DNA from: CAYXVU01 sp964468725
GTDB taxonomy: Bacteria; Acidobacteriota; Blastocatellia; UBA7656
Assembly (NCBI GenBank): GCA_964468725.1
Contig: CAYXVU010000007.1
Location: forward strand, 1-58,336
Length of the DNA stretch: 58,336 nucleotides
Reading direction: 5' to 3'
Below the pieces are notes generated by a model. That model ran no database searches. It saw only the letters and a program-made list of their open reading frames with translations, and was not told where the DNA came from. A program made the translations under genes and the position numbers. Positions 17,295-25,894 of the stretch are shown in pieces (position 1 is the first letter of the stretch; every line of letters starts with the position of its first letter).

Positions 17295-18505
17295 AAACCT
17301 TGGTCGTCACATTGGCAATTTGCCTGAGCCTTTTCGGACAGAGTATGCAAAACAATACGCGGCCTCGCGCCCAAGAAGCCGGATTGAAAGTCGGCGTGCT
17401 GCCGAGCGGCAGACTGAATGCCATCACAGATGTTGACGGCGTGCGGGTCGGCCATACGACGCTCATTCGCGGCGACAACATTCGCACGGGCGTAACCGCC
17501 GTCTTGCCGCATGGCGGCAACCTCTTTCAAGACAAGGTGCCCGGCGCGGTCTTTATCGGTAATGCTTTCGGCAAACTCGCAGGCTCGACGCAGGTCAACG
17601 AACTTGGCGAAATCGAAACTCCGATTCTGCTGACCTCAACTCTGAGTGTGCCGCGCGTCGCCGATGCGGTGCTGGATTATATGCTGGCGTTGCCCGGCAA
17701 CGAGAACGTGCAATCCATCAACCCGCTGGTGGGCGAAACCAATGACGGATTTTTGAATGACATTCGCGGGCGCCACATCACGCGTGAGGATGTCCTCAAC
17801 GCCATCAAAAATGCCAAAGGCGGCGCTGTCGAAGAAGGAGCAGTCGGCGCCGGTACCGGCACCTTTGCGTTCGGGTTCAAAGGCGGCATCGGCACCGCCT
17901 CGCGGCGTGTGCCTGCCTCGCTTGGCGGCTACACCGTCGGCGTATTGGTGCAGTCGAATTTCGGCGGCGTATTGACCATCAACGGCGCGCCGGTCGGGCG
18001 CGAACTCGGCACGTATTATCTGAAAGAACAACTGGAACGTGAGAAGGTAGGCTCTGCTCGTCCGCAATCGCCCGCCTCGACGCAGAGCATGGCGACGGAA
18101 GATCACGCGGACGGGTCAGTGATAATCGTCATTGCTACGGATGCGCCGCTTGATGCGCGCAACCTGCGCCGGTTGGCGGCGCGCGCGATGATGGGGTTGG
18201 CGCGTACCGGCTCGACGGCCTCCAATGGGAGTGGTGATTACGCCATCGCGTTCTCGACGGCGGCAGAGGTGCGCGTGCGCGTAAACGAATCCAATCGCAC
18301 TGCGGTACGCGAGGTCAAGCTGTTGCCCAATGACGCACTGTCACCGCTCTTTTTAGCGGTCATCGAAGCGACGGAAGAAGCGATTTACAACTCCCTCTTT
18401 CGTGCCGTAACGATGAGCGGGCGCGGACGCACAGTGGAAGCCTTGCCGCTGGAGCGTACCCTCGAAATTTTGCGGAAGTACAACGCGCTGGGGCAGAGCC
18501 GGTAG
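17291..18505 (+). CDS. DmpA/P1-family peptidase (self-cleaving aminopeptidase), exported
   Basis: A 404-residue enzyme of the Ntn-type P1 (DmpA) family. A hydrophobic N-terminus (LVVTLAICLSLFGQS) suggests export. Typical blocks are LNAITDVDGVRVGHTTLI, GNAFGKLAGSTQVNELGEIETPILLTST, NPLVGETNDGFLNDIRG and VGAGTGTFAFGFKGGIGTASR. Autoproteolysis is expected between G275 and S276 in DGSVIIVIATDAPLDA, freeing Ser as the N-terminal nucleophile. Family members cut N-terminal residues from peptides, including D-amino-acid and beta-peptides. The start overlaps the methyltransferase stop by four bases. Confidence 0.88.
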   Translation: MKTLVVTLAICLSLFGQSMQNNTRPRAQEAGLKVGVLPSGRLNAITDVDGVRVGHTTLIRGDNIRTGVTAVLPHGGNLFQDKVPGAVFIGNAFGKLAGSTQVNELGEIETPILLTSTLSVPRVADAVLDYMLALPGNENVQSINPLVGETNDGFLNDIRGRHITREDVLNAIKNAKGGAVEEGAVGAGTGTFAFGFKGGIGTASRRVPASLGGYTVGVLVQSNFGGVLTINGAPVGRELGTYYLKEQLEREKVGSARPQSPASTQSMATEDHADGSVIIVIATDAPLDARNLRRLAARAMMGLARTGSTASNGSGDYAIAFSTAAEVRVRVNESNRTAVREVKLLPNDALSPLFLAVIEATEEAIYNSLFRAVTMSGRGRTVEALPLERTLEILRKYNALGQSR

Positions 18506-18557
18506 AGCGCGCCGGTATGAGGTTGGCAAGGGAAGGAGTCTGAGCGACAAGCAGGCT

Positions 18558-20321
18558 ATGATGAAACAAGAGTACGCAGAGAGAGCAAGGCGCAAGAAGG
18601 GCGCGAAGCGATGGGGTGAAGATCGGACTTGGCCGCTACGCTTTGGCCTGCTGCTGATGGCGCTCAGCGTGGCGCTCTCTGCGCCGCCGCAACGGGCTTT
18701 GGCGCGGGTTGCAGCCGCGCCCGGATGGGTGCGCGAAGCCGTGTTGCGCGGCGAAGCCTTGCGTCGGCAATGGGACCTTGACGGGGCGACGGCAGAGTTT
18801 GAAAAAGCGTTGGCGCTGGATGCCGCAAACTTGGAAGCTACCATCGGGTTGGCGCGCATCGCACAGGCGCGGTTCGATTATGCAACGGCCAAACAACTGC
18901 TCGACCGGCTCGCCAAACCATACCCGGAATCGGCAGAAGTGCTGACGGCCTACGGAGCGTTGTATGCGGCTGCTGAAGATACCGACCGTGCGTTGGCCTA
19001 TTTTGAGCGGGCGCTTGCGATCAAGCGCCAATGGGGAGCTGCGCTCATCGGGCGCGCGGAAGTTGCCTTGTTAGCGCGCGACTATGACGGCGCAGAATTA
19101 CGCTTGCGGCAGTACCTAACGCGCCAAACGCAGGATGCCGATGCCCGCGCCTTGTTGGGGCGCGTCTTTCTGGAGCAGAACGAAACCGGCAAAGCGGCTG
19201 CTGAAGCCGAACGCAGCCTCAAAAGCGACCCGTACAATGTTGACGCTTTGCAGGTTTTGGCCTTCGCGCGCGCGGTTGAACGTCGCAAAGAAGAGGTGAT
19301 TGATCTGGCGCACCGTGCGCTGACCTTAAACCCGTTGCAAGGGGGAGTGCGCCGGTTGCTGGCGCAGTATTTGAACGGCAACCTCGGTTACGGGCAGGCG
19401 GTCAAGCCTGTCGCCCGCGATGCCTACCAGCGCGGGCAGGCGCTCAAAGCGCGAGGCAGGTTGGCGGAGGCGGCTGGCGAGTTCGATGCGGCTGTGAAGA
19501 TGGAGCCGCGCTATTATCTGGCCTTGATCGCCCGCGCGGATATCCATCTTGCCGAGGCTGAGTACGAGCGCGCCGCGCAGGTAGCACAGACGGCGATAGC
19601 CATTGATGGGGAAGGGTCGCTGGCTCATCTGGAACTGAGCTACGCACATTGGGGCAAACAAGAACGGGCGCGGCTGGCTATTGGCGCAACCGATTTCGCT
19701 TCGGCCTTTTACAGAAAGGTTGCTCCGCCGCCTGCCAAGCTAACGCAACAGATCTTCCCGAATTATTCGGCGCTCGGCCATCATTGGCAGATCGTTGTAG
19801 ACAGAGTGGTCGCGCCGCTGGCGGAGTATTTGCCCAGACTACTGCGCAATGGCGCGCGCCATTATTTGCTGCCCTTCGATCAGCGCGTCATTGATATAGC
19901 CGAACTGGCTGACATCAAAAGTGACAAGACCTTTGACGGGCGCTACTACGCCAGCATTCGCGGTGTTGGCGGACGCATATCCGTTTCGGGAATTGAGCAT
20001 ATCGAATTGGCAGCGCGCGGCGGCTACAACGCCATCGCGCATGAGTTCGCTCATCAAGTGCATATGAACGCGCTCGATAGCGCGGATTTGGAGGCCATTC
20101 GCAAACTCTACCAACGCGCCAAACGCGAGGAGCGCACACTCGATTACTATGCAGCAGAGAATGAATACGAGTACTTCGCACAAGGGTACGAAGCGTTCGT
20201 ATCGGAATATAAGCGCCCCGGGGCGGGAATTACCGCGCGCCATACGCGCGGCGAACTGATGCTACGCGACCCGGAGTTATATCGCTACTTGGTGCGCTTA
20301 ACAGCGCATCGCGCTATCTGA
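18558..20321 (+). CDS. Exported TPR protein with ATLF-like zinc metallopeptidase domain
   Basis: A 587-residue protein. The N-terminus has basic residues then a hydrophobic segment (FGLLLMALSVALSAPPQRALA), a long signal peptide. About ten TPR-like helical hairpins fill residues 55-390 (for example AEFEKALALDAANLEATIGLARIA, YFERALAIKRQWGAALIGRAEVAL). A C-terminal peptidase domain follows, with H495-E-F-A-H499 (HExxH zinc motif) and a downstream NEYEYFAQGYEAF that can supply the third Glu ligand. This is the arrangement of anthrax-lethal-factor-like (ATLF/M34) domains, where the motif is followed by YFA-x-x-YE-x-F. The TPR part probably recognises the substrate. The start may be 18558 or the next ATG at 18561. 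Its target is unknown. Confidence 0.7.
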   Translation: MMKQEYAERARRKKGAKRWGEDRTWPLRFGLLLMALSVALSAPPQRALARVAAAPGWVREAVLRGEALRRQWDLDGATAEFEKALALDAANLEATIGLARIAQARFDYATAKQLLDRLAKPYPESAEVLTAYGALYAAAEDTDRALAYFERALAIKRQWGAALIGRAEVALLARDYDGAELRLRQYLTRQTQDADARALLGRVFLEQNETGKAAAEAERSLKSDPYNVDALQVLAFARAVERRKEEVIDLAHRALTLNPLQGGVRRLLAQYLNGNLGYGQAVKPVARDAYQRGQALKARGRLAEAAGEFDAAVKMEPRYYLALIARADIHLAEAEYERAAQVAQTAIAIDGEGSLAHLELSYAHWGKQERARLAIGATDFASAFYRKVAPPPAKLTQQIFPNYSALGHHWQIVVDRVVAPLAEYLPRLLRNGARHYLLPFDQRVIDIAELADIKSDKTFDGRYYASIRGVGGRISVSGIEHIELAARGGYNAIAHEFAHQVHMNALDSADLEAIRKLYQRAKREERTLDYYAAENEYEYFAQGYEAFVSEYKRPGAGITARHTRGELMLRDPELYRYLVRLTAHRAI

Positions 20322-20331
20322 TGAGTCACGC

Positions 20332-20361
20332 TTGACAATCAAGAATGCTGCGTGCGACTAT
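20332..20361 (+). promoter_or_regulatory. Putative promoter upstream of the 20529 gene
   Basis: A perfect TTGACA (20332-20337), an 18-base spacer and GACTAT (20356-20361, three of six matches) precede the gene by about 165 bases. The strong -35 is the main support; the -10 is weak. Confidence 0.35.
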
Positions 20362-20528
20362 CGCCAGCGGAGCTTTTCCCTGTTCTAGGTTCAGCAACGC
20401 TGACTGCACGCTGTGCATCCCAGAGTTGGACCTGACTCAAGCCCAAAAATTCTGATGAGCGTGTCGCAGAGGGGATTGGCTGGTCGTCACGCTATGAAGG
20501 AAATCAGTTTCAGGAGGAGTTTTCTCTA

Positions 20529-21497
20529 ATGAAAAGAGCGATGATTGCGATGGCAGCGTTTGGTCTAATGATTGCCATCGGTGCGCCTCTTGCCTCAGCG
20601 CACCCGATGCCGGTTCGGCCAAGCGTGCAGGATGCAGCGAAAGAAGAGGCGGATGCGTATAAAGCTTGGTGGGAAGCGAATCAAGCAAAAGATGTTGTGA
20701 AGGCGATGCCGCTGGCAAAGGCCTATCTGATGAAGTTTCCTAGCGGTCAGTATGCCACGTATTTGAAGGGATGGGTCGTACAGGCGCGCGGCTATCTATT
20801 TAATCAGGCGCGACAGGCGAAGAATATCGCCGAAGAGGTTCGCATCGGCAAAGAAGCTCTAGCCGAAGACCCGCAGAATTTCGATTATCTCTATCTACTC
20901 GCCATTGACCTTCGTGTGGGCGAAGTATCCGCCAATCCGCCCAATTCCACTCATCAAGCCGAAACGGTGGATTTCACCCAGCGCACCATTCAACTGATTG
21001 AAGCGGGTAAGATGCCAACCGGCATGACGGCTGACAAATGGAATAAGAATCAGCAACTCGCTTACTTCTATCACACGCTGGCGATCCTCGATCAAAAAGA
21101 TAAGAGGACAGACAGCGCGCTGGCGCACTATAAGAAGGCGAGTGAGTTGGAGCCGAACAATGCGAACTTCTTTTTGCAATGCGGGCTGCTGAACTATGAG
21201 AAGTATGGCGAGGCTTCGAAAAAGTTTGAAACCTTCTCTGCTGAGGAGCGCTCCAAACCAGAGGAGAAACCCGAAGTCAAAGCGGCCCTTGATGATGTCA
21301 ATGCCAAAGCCGACACGGTCATCGACTGTTGGGCGCGCTTTTTGGGACTGACGGCAAAAGAGGCGCAGAAGTGGGGGGCGACGCGCGAGCAGGTGCTGAC
21401 GGCTGTGACAGCACTCTACAAGTTCCGGCACAACGATTCGACCGATGGCTTGCAACAGATGATCGACAAGCACAGCAACGGCACACCGGCCAACTAA
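20529..21497 (+). CDS. Secreted TPR-like hypothetical protein
   Basis: A 322-residue exported protein with a signal peptide (MIAMAAFGLMIAIGAPLASA, cut near residue 24). The mature protein is helical: KEEADAYKAWWEANQAKD opens it, and TDSALAHYKKASELEPNNANFFLQCGLL is a clear TPR unit near residue 200. The rest looks like weaker tetratricopeptide hairpins (NQLAYFYHTLAILDQKD, AIDLRVGEVSANPPN). AGGAGG-like sequence precedes the ATG. It has its own putative promoter and an intrinsic terminator, so it is probably monocistronic. The N-terminal segment before the TPR unit is not a family I recognise. A scaffold role in the periplasm is inferred. Confidence 0.65.
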   Translation: MKRAMIAMAAFGLMIAIGAPLASAHPMPVRPSVQDAAKEEADAYKAWWEANQAKDVVKAMPLAKAYLMKFPSGQYATYLKGWVVQARGYLFNQARQAKNIAEEVRIGKEALAEDPQNFDYLYLLAIDLRVGEVSANPPNSTHQAETVDFTQRTIQLIEAGKMPTGMTADKWNKNQQLAYFYHTLAILDQKDKRTDSALAHYKKASELEPNNANFFLQCGLLNYEKYGEASKKFETFSAEERSKPEEKPEVKAALDDVNAKADTVIDCWARFLGLTAKEAQKWGATREQVLTAVTALYKFRHNDSTDGLQQMIDKHSNGTPAN

Positions 21498-21530
21498 GTT
21501 GATCGGCGAACCGCCCAGCAAGCAGTGTGA

Positions 21531-21570
21531 AAGAGCCAGCCCTCGTAGTGGGCTGGCTCTTTGTTTTGTG
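21531..21570 (+). terminator. Intrinsic terminator after the TPR-like gene
   Basis: AAGAGCCAGCCC (21531-21542) pairs perfectly with GGGCTGGCTCTT (21550-21561) around a 7-base loop and runs into TTTGTTTTG. It separates the 20529 gene from rnc. Confidence 0.88.
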
Positions 21571-21595
21571 CGCCTGAATCGCTGGAGGCTTATTG

Positions 21596-21624
21596 TTCGG
21601 ACTCTAGGGGTTTTGTGCTATATT
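21596..21624 (+). promoter_or_regulatory. Weak putative promoter of rnc
   Basis: TATATT (21619-21624) with TTCGGA 17 bases upstream, between the terminator and the rnc start at 21660. The -35 matches only three positions, so support comes mainly from the -10 and its place between a terminator and a gene. Confidence 0.3.
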
Positions 21625-21659
21625 TTCGTGGGTTTGCCTAAATTGCCCGAAGCAGTCAT

Positions 21660-22664
21660 ATGATTTCATTGGAACGTGAAAAACAACTTTCCGAATTAGA
21701 GCAAAAGATTGGGTATTCGTTCCGGTCTCGCGCTTTGCTTGACCGCGCCCTCACGCATCGCTCCTTCGCCCATGAAAACCTGGAAAAGAACTGCCAGCAT
21801 AACGAAGCTCTCGAATTTTTAGGGGATTCGGTTCTCGGGCTGGTCGTCAGTTCCTGGCTGCTGGAACGCTTTCCCGAACAATCCGAAGGCAAACTCTCGA
21901 AGATGAAGGCTCATCTGGTGAGCGAATCCAGCCTCGTCGAGATGGCCGAAGCCATCGAGTTAGGCATCTATCTGCTGCTCAATCGCGGCGAAGAGAAGAC
22001 CGGCGGCAGAAGAAAACGCGCCTTGCTGGCCGATGGCTATGAAGCCTTGATCGGCGTGATTTATCTGGACGGCGGCATCGCCGAGGCCGAGAAGTTTTTA
22101 CGCCGCGAATTGCAAAAGAAGGTTGTCAGCCTCGATCCCTCTTCGATTATCGGCGATGATTTCAAGTCGGCATTGCAAGAACGCCTGCAAGCTGCCGGTG
22201 CGCCGGTGCCTGAATACTGCGTCGTCGAGACCTTAGGGCCGGATCATCGGCGCACCTTTCGGGTTGAACTGCGGATTGCCGGTCGCCCGTTGACGCGTGG
22301 CGAAGGCCGCACGATCAAACTGGCACAACAAGAAGCGGCGCGATTAGCTATTACCACACCCGAAGCCGTCAATAATCTCTTGGCTGGCATTGCGCAAGAA
22401 CGACAACGCGAACCTCTCGAACCCGAGCCGCAGACCGAAGCCGTAATGACCGCAGCAAACGAGAATCAAGCGCCCGCCGAATCGGCACACACCGATAATG
22501 GATTTGTTCCACACGACGACACGAGTTCAGGCAACGGGGACTATCCGCTAGATTTCAACGCGCTATCCTTCTTCAGCAAAGTCGAGTTGACTTCTATTAA
22601 AGTGAATGCGGAAAATCCCCTTTCCGCTGGCGAAGAACCGGCAAGCAAGAGCACCGATAGATAG
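21660..22664 (+). CDS. rnc: Ribonuclease III
   Basis: A 334-residue double-strand RNA endonuclease. The catalytic domain shows the RNase III signature HNEALEFLGDSVLG (about residues 42-55) and the second acidic cluster DGYEALIGVIYLDGG (about residues 123-137). The C-terminal double-strand-RNA-binding domain covers about residues 160-238 (DFKSALQERLQAAGAPVPEY, RGEGRTIKLAQQEAARLAI). The enzyme processes rRNA and other duplex RNA. It carries an extra tail of about 95 residues (from about 240) that is acidic and Ser/Pro-rich, absent from typical 220-240-residue homologues. No strong ribosome site is seen. lepB follows 51 bases later. Confidence 0.95.
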   Translation: MISLEREKQLSELEQKIGYSFRSRALLDRALTHRSFAHENLEKNCQHNEALEFLGDSVLGLVVSSWLLERFPEQSEGKLSKMKAHLVSESSLVEMAEAIELGIYLLLNRGEEKTGGRRKRALLADGYEALIGVIYLDGGIAEAEKFLRRELQKKVVSLDPSSIIGDDFKSALQERLQAAGAPVPEYCVVETLGPDHRRTFRVELRIAGRPLTRGEGRTIKLAQQEAARLAITTPEAVNNLLAGIAQERQREPLEPEPQTEAVMTAANENQAPAESAHTDNGFVPHDDTSSGNGDYPLDFNALSFFSKVELTSIKVNAENPLSAGEEPASKSTDR

Positions 22665-22715
22665 CGGGCACCGGACGATTCTCAAACCACAAGAGAGCGT
22701 GAGATAATCGAAGCT

Positions 22716-23672
22716 ATGAGTGATAACCTCGAACCGCAAGAAGAACGCACCCCCACAACGGAAACCGTCGAAAGCCAACCAACCGCTGCCGCGCGCCGAG
22801 AGGCGCGTGATGCCGGAGCTGTGCGCCGAGAGGCGAAAGATGATGGCGCACCGGCCTATCCCAAGAGCACGATTCGGGAGTACTTCGAGTCGGCAGTCGT
22901 CACCTTGGTTATGGCGGTCTTCGGTATGACATTCATTCTCCAAGCGGTGAAAGTGCCGACCGGCTCAATGAAGAATACCATCTGGATTCAAGATCATCTG
23001 CTGGTCAATAAATTCATCTTCGGCTCGCGCAGCCTGTTTCCAGGCCGCAGCGTCCGACGCGGCGACATCGTGGTCTTCAAGTACCCAGGCGACCCCAATA
23101 TCAACTATGTCAAGCGCGTCATCGGACTGCCCGGCGAAACCATTGAGTTCGACGAACAGACCCATAAAGTCTATATTGACGGGCAAGAGTTGCCCGAACA
23201 CCGCTATCAGGTGAAACCGCAACACGATTCAACCGACCCCTCCGAATTGGAAGTGGTCGGCGAGGAGAATGCCAATACAGATGCGGCGTGGCCGGTTTAT
23301 TACTATCAGGATGATGAAGAGACCTTCTTTCGCGGAGAGAGTTACGCGGTCAATCAGCCCTACAAGATTCCGGTGAAAGGCGACCCGCTCCCCGACAATA
23401 TCGCCAACGTCCCTCATCTGCAACGCATCTATGATGCCGACCAAGACGGAAAATATGACAGCAATCAATACTTCTGTATGGGAGATAACCGCGATAACAG
23501 CGAAGACGGTCGTCGGTGGGGAACCGTGCCGAGCGCGAGCATCGTCGGACGCGCGATGCTCGTCTATTGGTCGCTGGATAAAACTAAAGAGGCGGAAGCG
23601 GGCGGTTCGAATCCCCTCATGAATTTCTTCAAAAATTCGCGCTGGTCACGCACCGGAACGTTCATCAAATAA
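22716..23672 (+). CDS. lepB: Signal peptidase I
   Basis: A 318-residue inner-membrane serine protease that removes signal peptides. One transmembrane helix (SAVVTLVMAVFGMTFILQAV, about residues 59-78) precedes the catalytic S84 in KVPTGSMKNTI. The general-base K133 lies in NINYVKRVIGLPGE, and YFCMGDNRDNSEDGRRWG is the box E signature near residue 255. An acidic, Ala/Arg-rich cytoplasmic tail of about 50 residues precedes the membrane helix. About 65 extra residues between the two catalytic halves make it longer than the minimal enzyme. It is downstream of rnc, an order also seen in other bacteria. Confidence 0.95.
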   Translation: MSDNLEPQEERTPTTETVESQPTAAARREARDAGAVRREAKDDGAPAYPKSTIREYFESAVVTLVMAVFGMTFILQAVKVPTGSMKNTIWIQDHLLVNKFIFGSRSLFPGRSVRRGDIVVFKYPGDPNINYVKRVIGLPGETIEFDEQTHKVYIDGQELPEHRYQVKPQHDSTDPSELEVVGEENANTDAAWPVYYYQDDEETFFRGESYAVNQPYKIPVKGDPLPDNIANVPHLQRIYDADQDGKYDSNQYFCMGDNRDNSEDGRRWGTVPSASIVGRAMLVYWSLDKTKEAEAGGSNPLMNFFKNSRWSRTGTFIK

Positions 23673-23706
23673 TTCTTCTTGCAGCCGAGAGACGGAGCAA
23701 CGCAGA

Positions 23707-24081
23707 TTGGACGACGCGGCAGACGACGCTGCTAGACGCACACAACGAATCGCCGAACTGAAGACGCGCATTCGCGAGGCTGGTGATCGGCTCGACACCT
23801 ACAGAGCAAAGACGGCTGCGGCGTTAGGCGCAGCCGTCTTCCTCTTCCTTTTAGCCATCGGCGGCCTGTACGATTTGCTCAAAGGCAATGTCTCGATTCA
23901 AATCGCGTTGGGTATCGGTCGCCTCGGGTTCATTTGGCTGACCTCCGCGCTAACGCTCTGTAGCCTGGTTTTGTTTGTCATTGCCCTGCTGCGCGAACGA
24001 CGACACGACTCCGGAAACGTCGCCCGACTGCAAGAGTGGGAAGAAGAACTCGCCGAGTTGCTTGACCAACAATCCGATTGA
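23707..24081 (+). CDS. Small two-helix membrane protein of unknown function
   Basis: A 124-residue protein that begins with TTG at 23707, with GGAG about 11 bases upstream. It has a charged N-terminal coil (RTQRIAELKTRIREAGDRLDTY), two hydrophobic helices (AALGAAVFLFLLAIGGLYDLL and FIWLTSALTLCSLVLFVIALL) and a charged coiled C-terminus (RLQEWEEELAELLDQ). The topology suggests both ends in the cytoplasm. I do not recognise a family. It is 34 bases downstream of lepB and 21 bases upstream of the kinase-like gene, and may be part of that operon. Confidence 0.6.
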   Translation: MDDAADDAARRTQRIAELKTRIREAGDRLDTYRAKTAAALGAAVFLFLLAIGGLYDLLKGNVSIQIALGIGRLGFIWLTSALTLCSLVLFVIALLRERRHDSGNVARLQEWEEELAELLDQQSD

Positions 24082-24102
24082 TTCGGGAAAGGACGCTCAA
24101 TC

Positions 24103-25053
24103 ATGACATCGCAGAAGAGACTTGTTTATCTGCTGGCTTCTCTGCTCTTGTTTGCTCTTTCAATCGCGCCGTCCGCTCCGGCGCAGAAAGGGGACAAGAA
24201 AAAAGAGAAGAAAGATAAAACCATCGTCACCGGCCCTCCTATTTTATGGCGCGAGCCGACCGACCTGGCCACCCGTGATCTGTCGCTCGGCCCGACGCGC
24301 GGCAAACTGCAACCCGACCTGCGCAGAGTCACCTTTCTCAAAGAAGAGCAAGGCGGTTATTCGACTAAGTACCGCGTTCGAGATGCTGCCGGACAGGTCT
24401 GGGTGGCCAAAATCGGCAAAGAAGCGCAGACCGATGTTGCAGCCAATCGCTTGATATGGGCGGTGGGCTTCAATTGCGAAATCTCTTTCCTTGTCCCGCG
24501 CGTCACCATTGAAGGCAAAGGCACGTTTGAAGAGGTGCGCTTCGAAGCGCGTCCGGCCAATATCGAACGCGGCGAGATTTGGAGTTGGGACAATAATCCG
24601 TTCGTCGGCACGGCGGAATTTCAGGGCTTGAAGGTGATGATGCTGATCTTCAACAACTGGGATATCAAAGACGACAACAACAAAATTCTGATCGTTAAGG
24701 GTGAGAAGGGCAAAGAAGCGGAGATGCGCTACATTGTCAGCGATCTCGGCGGCACCTTTGGCAAGACCGGCAGTTTTATGTCGCGCTCGCGCAATGATAT
24801 TGACGATTATGTAAAGTCGCGATTCGTCAAAGGTGTGAAGGGCAAGTTTGTCGAATTCAACTACGGCGGCAAGCGGCAGGATCTGTTTCGGAATATCACT
24901 GTCGAACAGGCGAAATGGATGGGCAGCCGGTTGGCCAAACTCAGCAACAGACAGATCGCCGATGCTTTTCGCTCTTCGGCATACAGCGAAGAGGAAGTGC
25001 AGATGCTTGCACAAGCCTTTCGCCGACGCATCAACGAATTGCTCAACTTATAA
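24103..25053 (+). CDS. Exported protein with HipA/Fam20/PI3K-like kinase motifs
   Basis: A 316-residue protein with a signal peptide (LLASLLLFALSIAPSAPA, cut near residue 27) and a Lys-rich linker. Four blocks suggest a kinase fold: a glycine/strand region YSTKYRVRDAAGQVWVAKIG with K103; an acidic helix DVAANRLIWAVGF; N185-W-D187-I-K189-D-D-N192 resembling the catalytic N-x-D-x-H/K-x-x-N loop; and SDLGGTFG (D214) in the place of the DFG/DLG metal motif. The arrangement is closest to HipA, PI3/4K or Fam20-type kinases, but I have not aligned it. Its exported location is unusual for a kinase. The convergent gene encodes an exported phosphatase. An inactive pseudokinase remains possible. Confidence 0.5.
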   Translation: MTSQKRLVYLLASLLLFALSIAPSAPAQKGDKKKEKKDKTIVTGPPILWREPTDLATRDLSLGPTRGKLQPDLRRVTFLKEEQGGYSTKYRVRDAAGQVWVAKIGKEAQTDVAANRLIWAVGFNCEISFLVPRVTIEGKGTFEEVRFEARPANIERGEIWSWDNNPFVGTAEFQGLKVMMLIFNNWDIKDDNNKILIVKGEKGKEAEMRYIVSDLGGTFGKTGSFMSRSRNDIDDYVKSRFVKGVKGKFVEFNYGGKRQDLFRNITVEQAKWMGSRLAKLSNRQIADAFRSSAYSEEEVQMLAQAFRRRINELLNL

Positions 25054-25207
25054 CGACTAGCCATTGGCTGCGACCCAAATCATTTGCAACGCAGAGGCGG
25101 AAAGGCCGCAGCGATGGGGCAAAGAGTTGTTGGATGTCGCCCCCATTGGCAATCCGCTATCAGAGGATAAAGCGTGCAGCTTTATCTGACCGGCTGCTGG
25201 TAAGAAT

Positions 25208-25250
25208 AAGCCAAGAGGCGGAACCCGCAAGGGGTTCCGCCTCTTGGCTT
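25208..25250. terminator. Bidirectional terminator between convergent genes
   Basis: A perfect 19-bp inverted repeat (25208-25226 with 25232-25250) around the loop GCAAG, located between the kinase-like gene (plus) and the phosphatase gene (minus). AAGCC at one end and GGCTT at the other give A-rich and T-rich flanks on both strands, fitting use in both directions. Confidence 0.75.
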
Positions 25251-25276
25251 TGGGATAAGAAGAGCGCGAGGGGAAA

Positions 25277-25894
25277 TTATTTTCTGGCTTTTGCAGAATC
25301 TGTTTCGGCCATAGCCGGTGCGCCTGCCTGATATTTGATGGCGCAGTATTCTTGCACGTACTCTTTGATGTCGCCGTGACCCCAGCGCGAGTAGTAATCG
25401 TAGGCTTTCATCTCTTTGTATACTTCCGGGTATTGCCAATGATAAAACTCGACGCGGTAGACCGCTCCGATCAATCCTGTGCGGTGACGCCCGCCGCGAC
25501 AGTGAACGTAAAAGGGGTCGCTGCCAGATTCCGTAACGATTTTGAGAAAAGAGGCGATCTGTTCGGCAAGGGGTCTCTCTTTATCACTCATCGGAATGTT
25601 GATATAGCGCAGGCCGGCGGCTTCGGCAGCCTGTTTCGCGTAATCTTCGGGATCGTTGCGCAGGTCAAAGACGATTTTGATGCCCATCAGAGCTAAGGTT
25701 TTATAGTCTTCGGCTTTCGGCTGAGCGCCGCGATAAAACCGATCATCCATTTTGCCAAAGTTTTTAATGCCGGTTTCATTCTCATCACCGTGGCGGTTAG
25801 CACCGGCTTTCGTTTGGGCGACAAAAGCGCAGGCGACGAGAAGAACCAATAGAGAGGTTTGGGACTTTCTAAAGACTTGTTGGCGAGCACGCAT
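25277..25894 (-). CDS. Exported dual-specificity/tyrosine phosphatase-like protein
   Basis: A 205-residue protein with a signal peptide (TSLLVLLVACAFVAQTKAGA, cut near residue 30). The phosphatase loop is V-H-C132-R-G-G-R-H-R138-T-G, the CX5R motif of Cys-based phosphatases. FYRGAQPKAEDYKTLALMGIKIVFDLR and INIPMSDKERPLAEQ (D104 as possible general acid) are typical of the atypical DSP (DSP-PTPase/SIW14-like) group. It removes phosphate from protein, lipid or inositol substrates. The C-terminus is not membrane-bound. It converges with the exported kinase-like gene, with a shared terminator between them. A functional pairing is inference only. Confidence 0.85.
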   Translation of the reverse strand: MRARQQVFRKSQTSLLVLLVACAFVAQTKAGANRHGDENETGIKNFGKMDDRFYRGAQPKAEDYKTLALMGIKIVFDLRNDPEDYAKQAAEAAGLRYINIPMSDKERPLAEQIASFLKIVTESGSDPFYVHCRGGRHRTGLIGAVYRVEFYHWQYPEVYKEMKAYDYYSRWGHGDIKEYVQEYCAIKYQAGAPAMAETDSAKARK

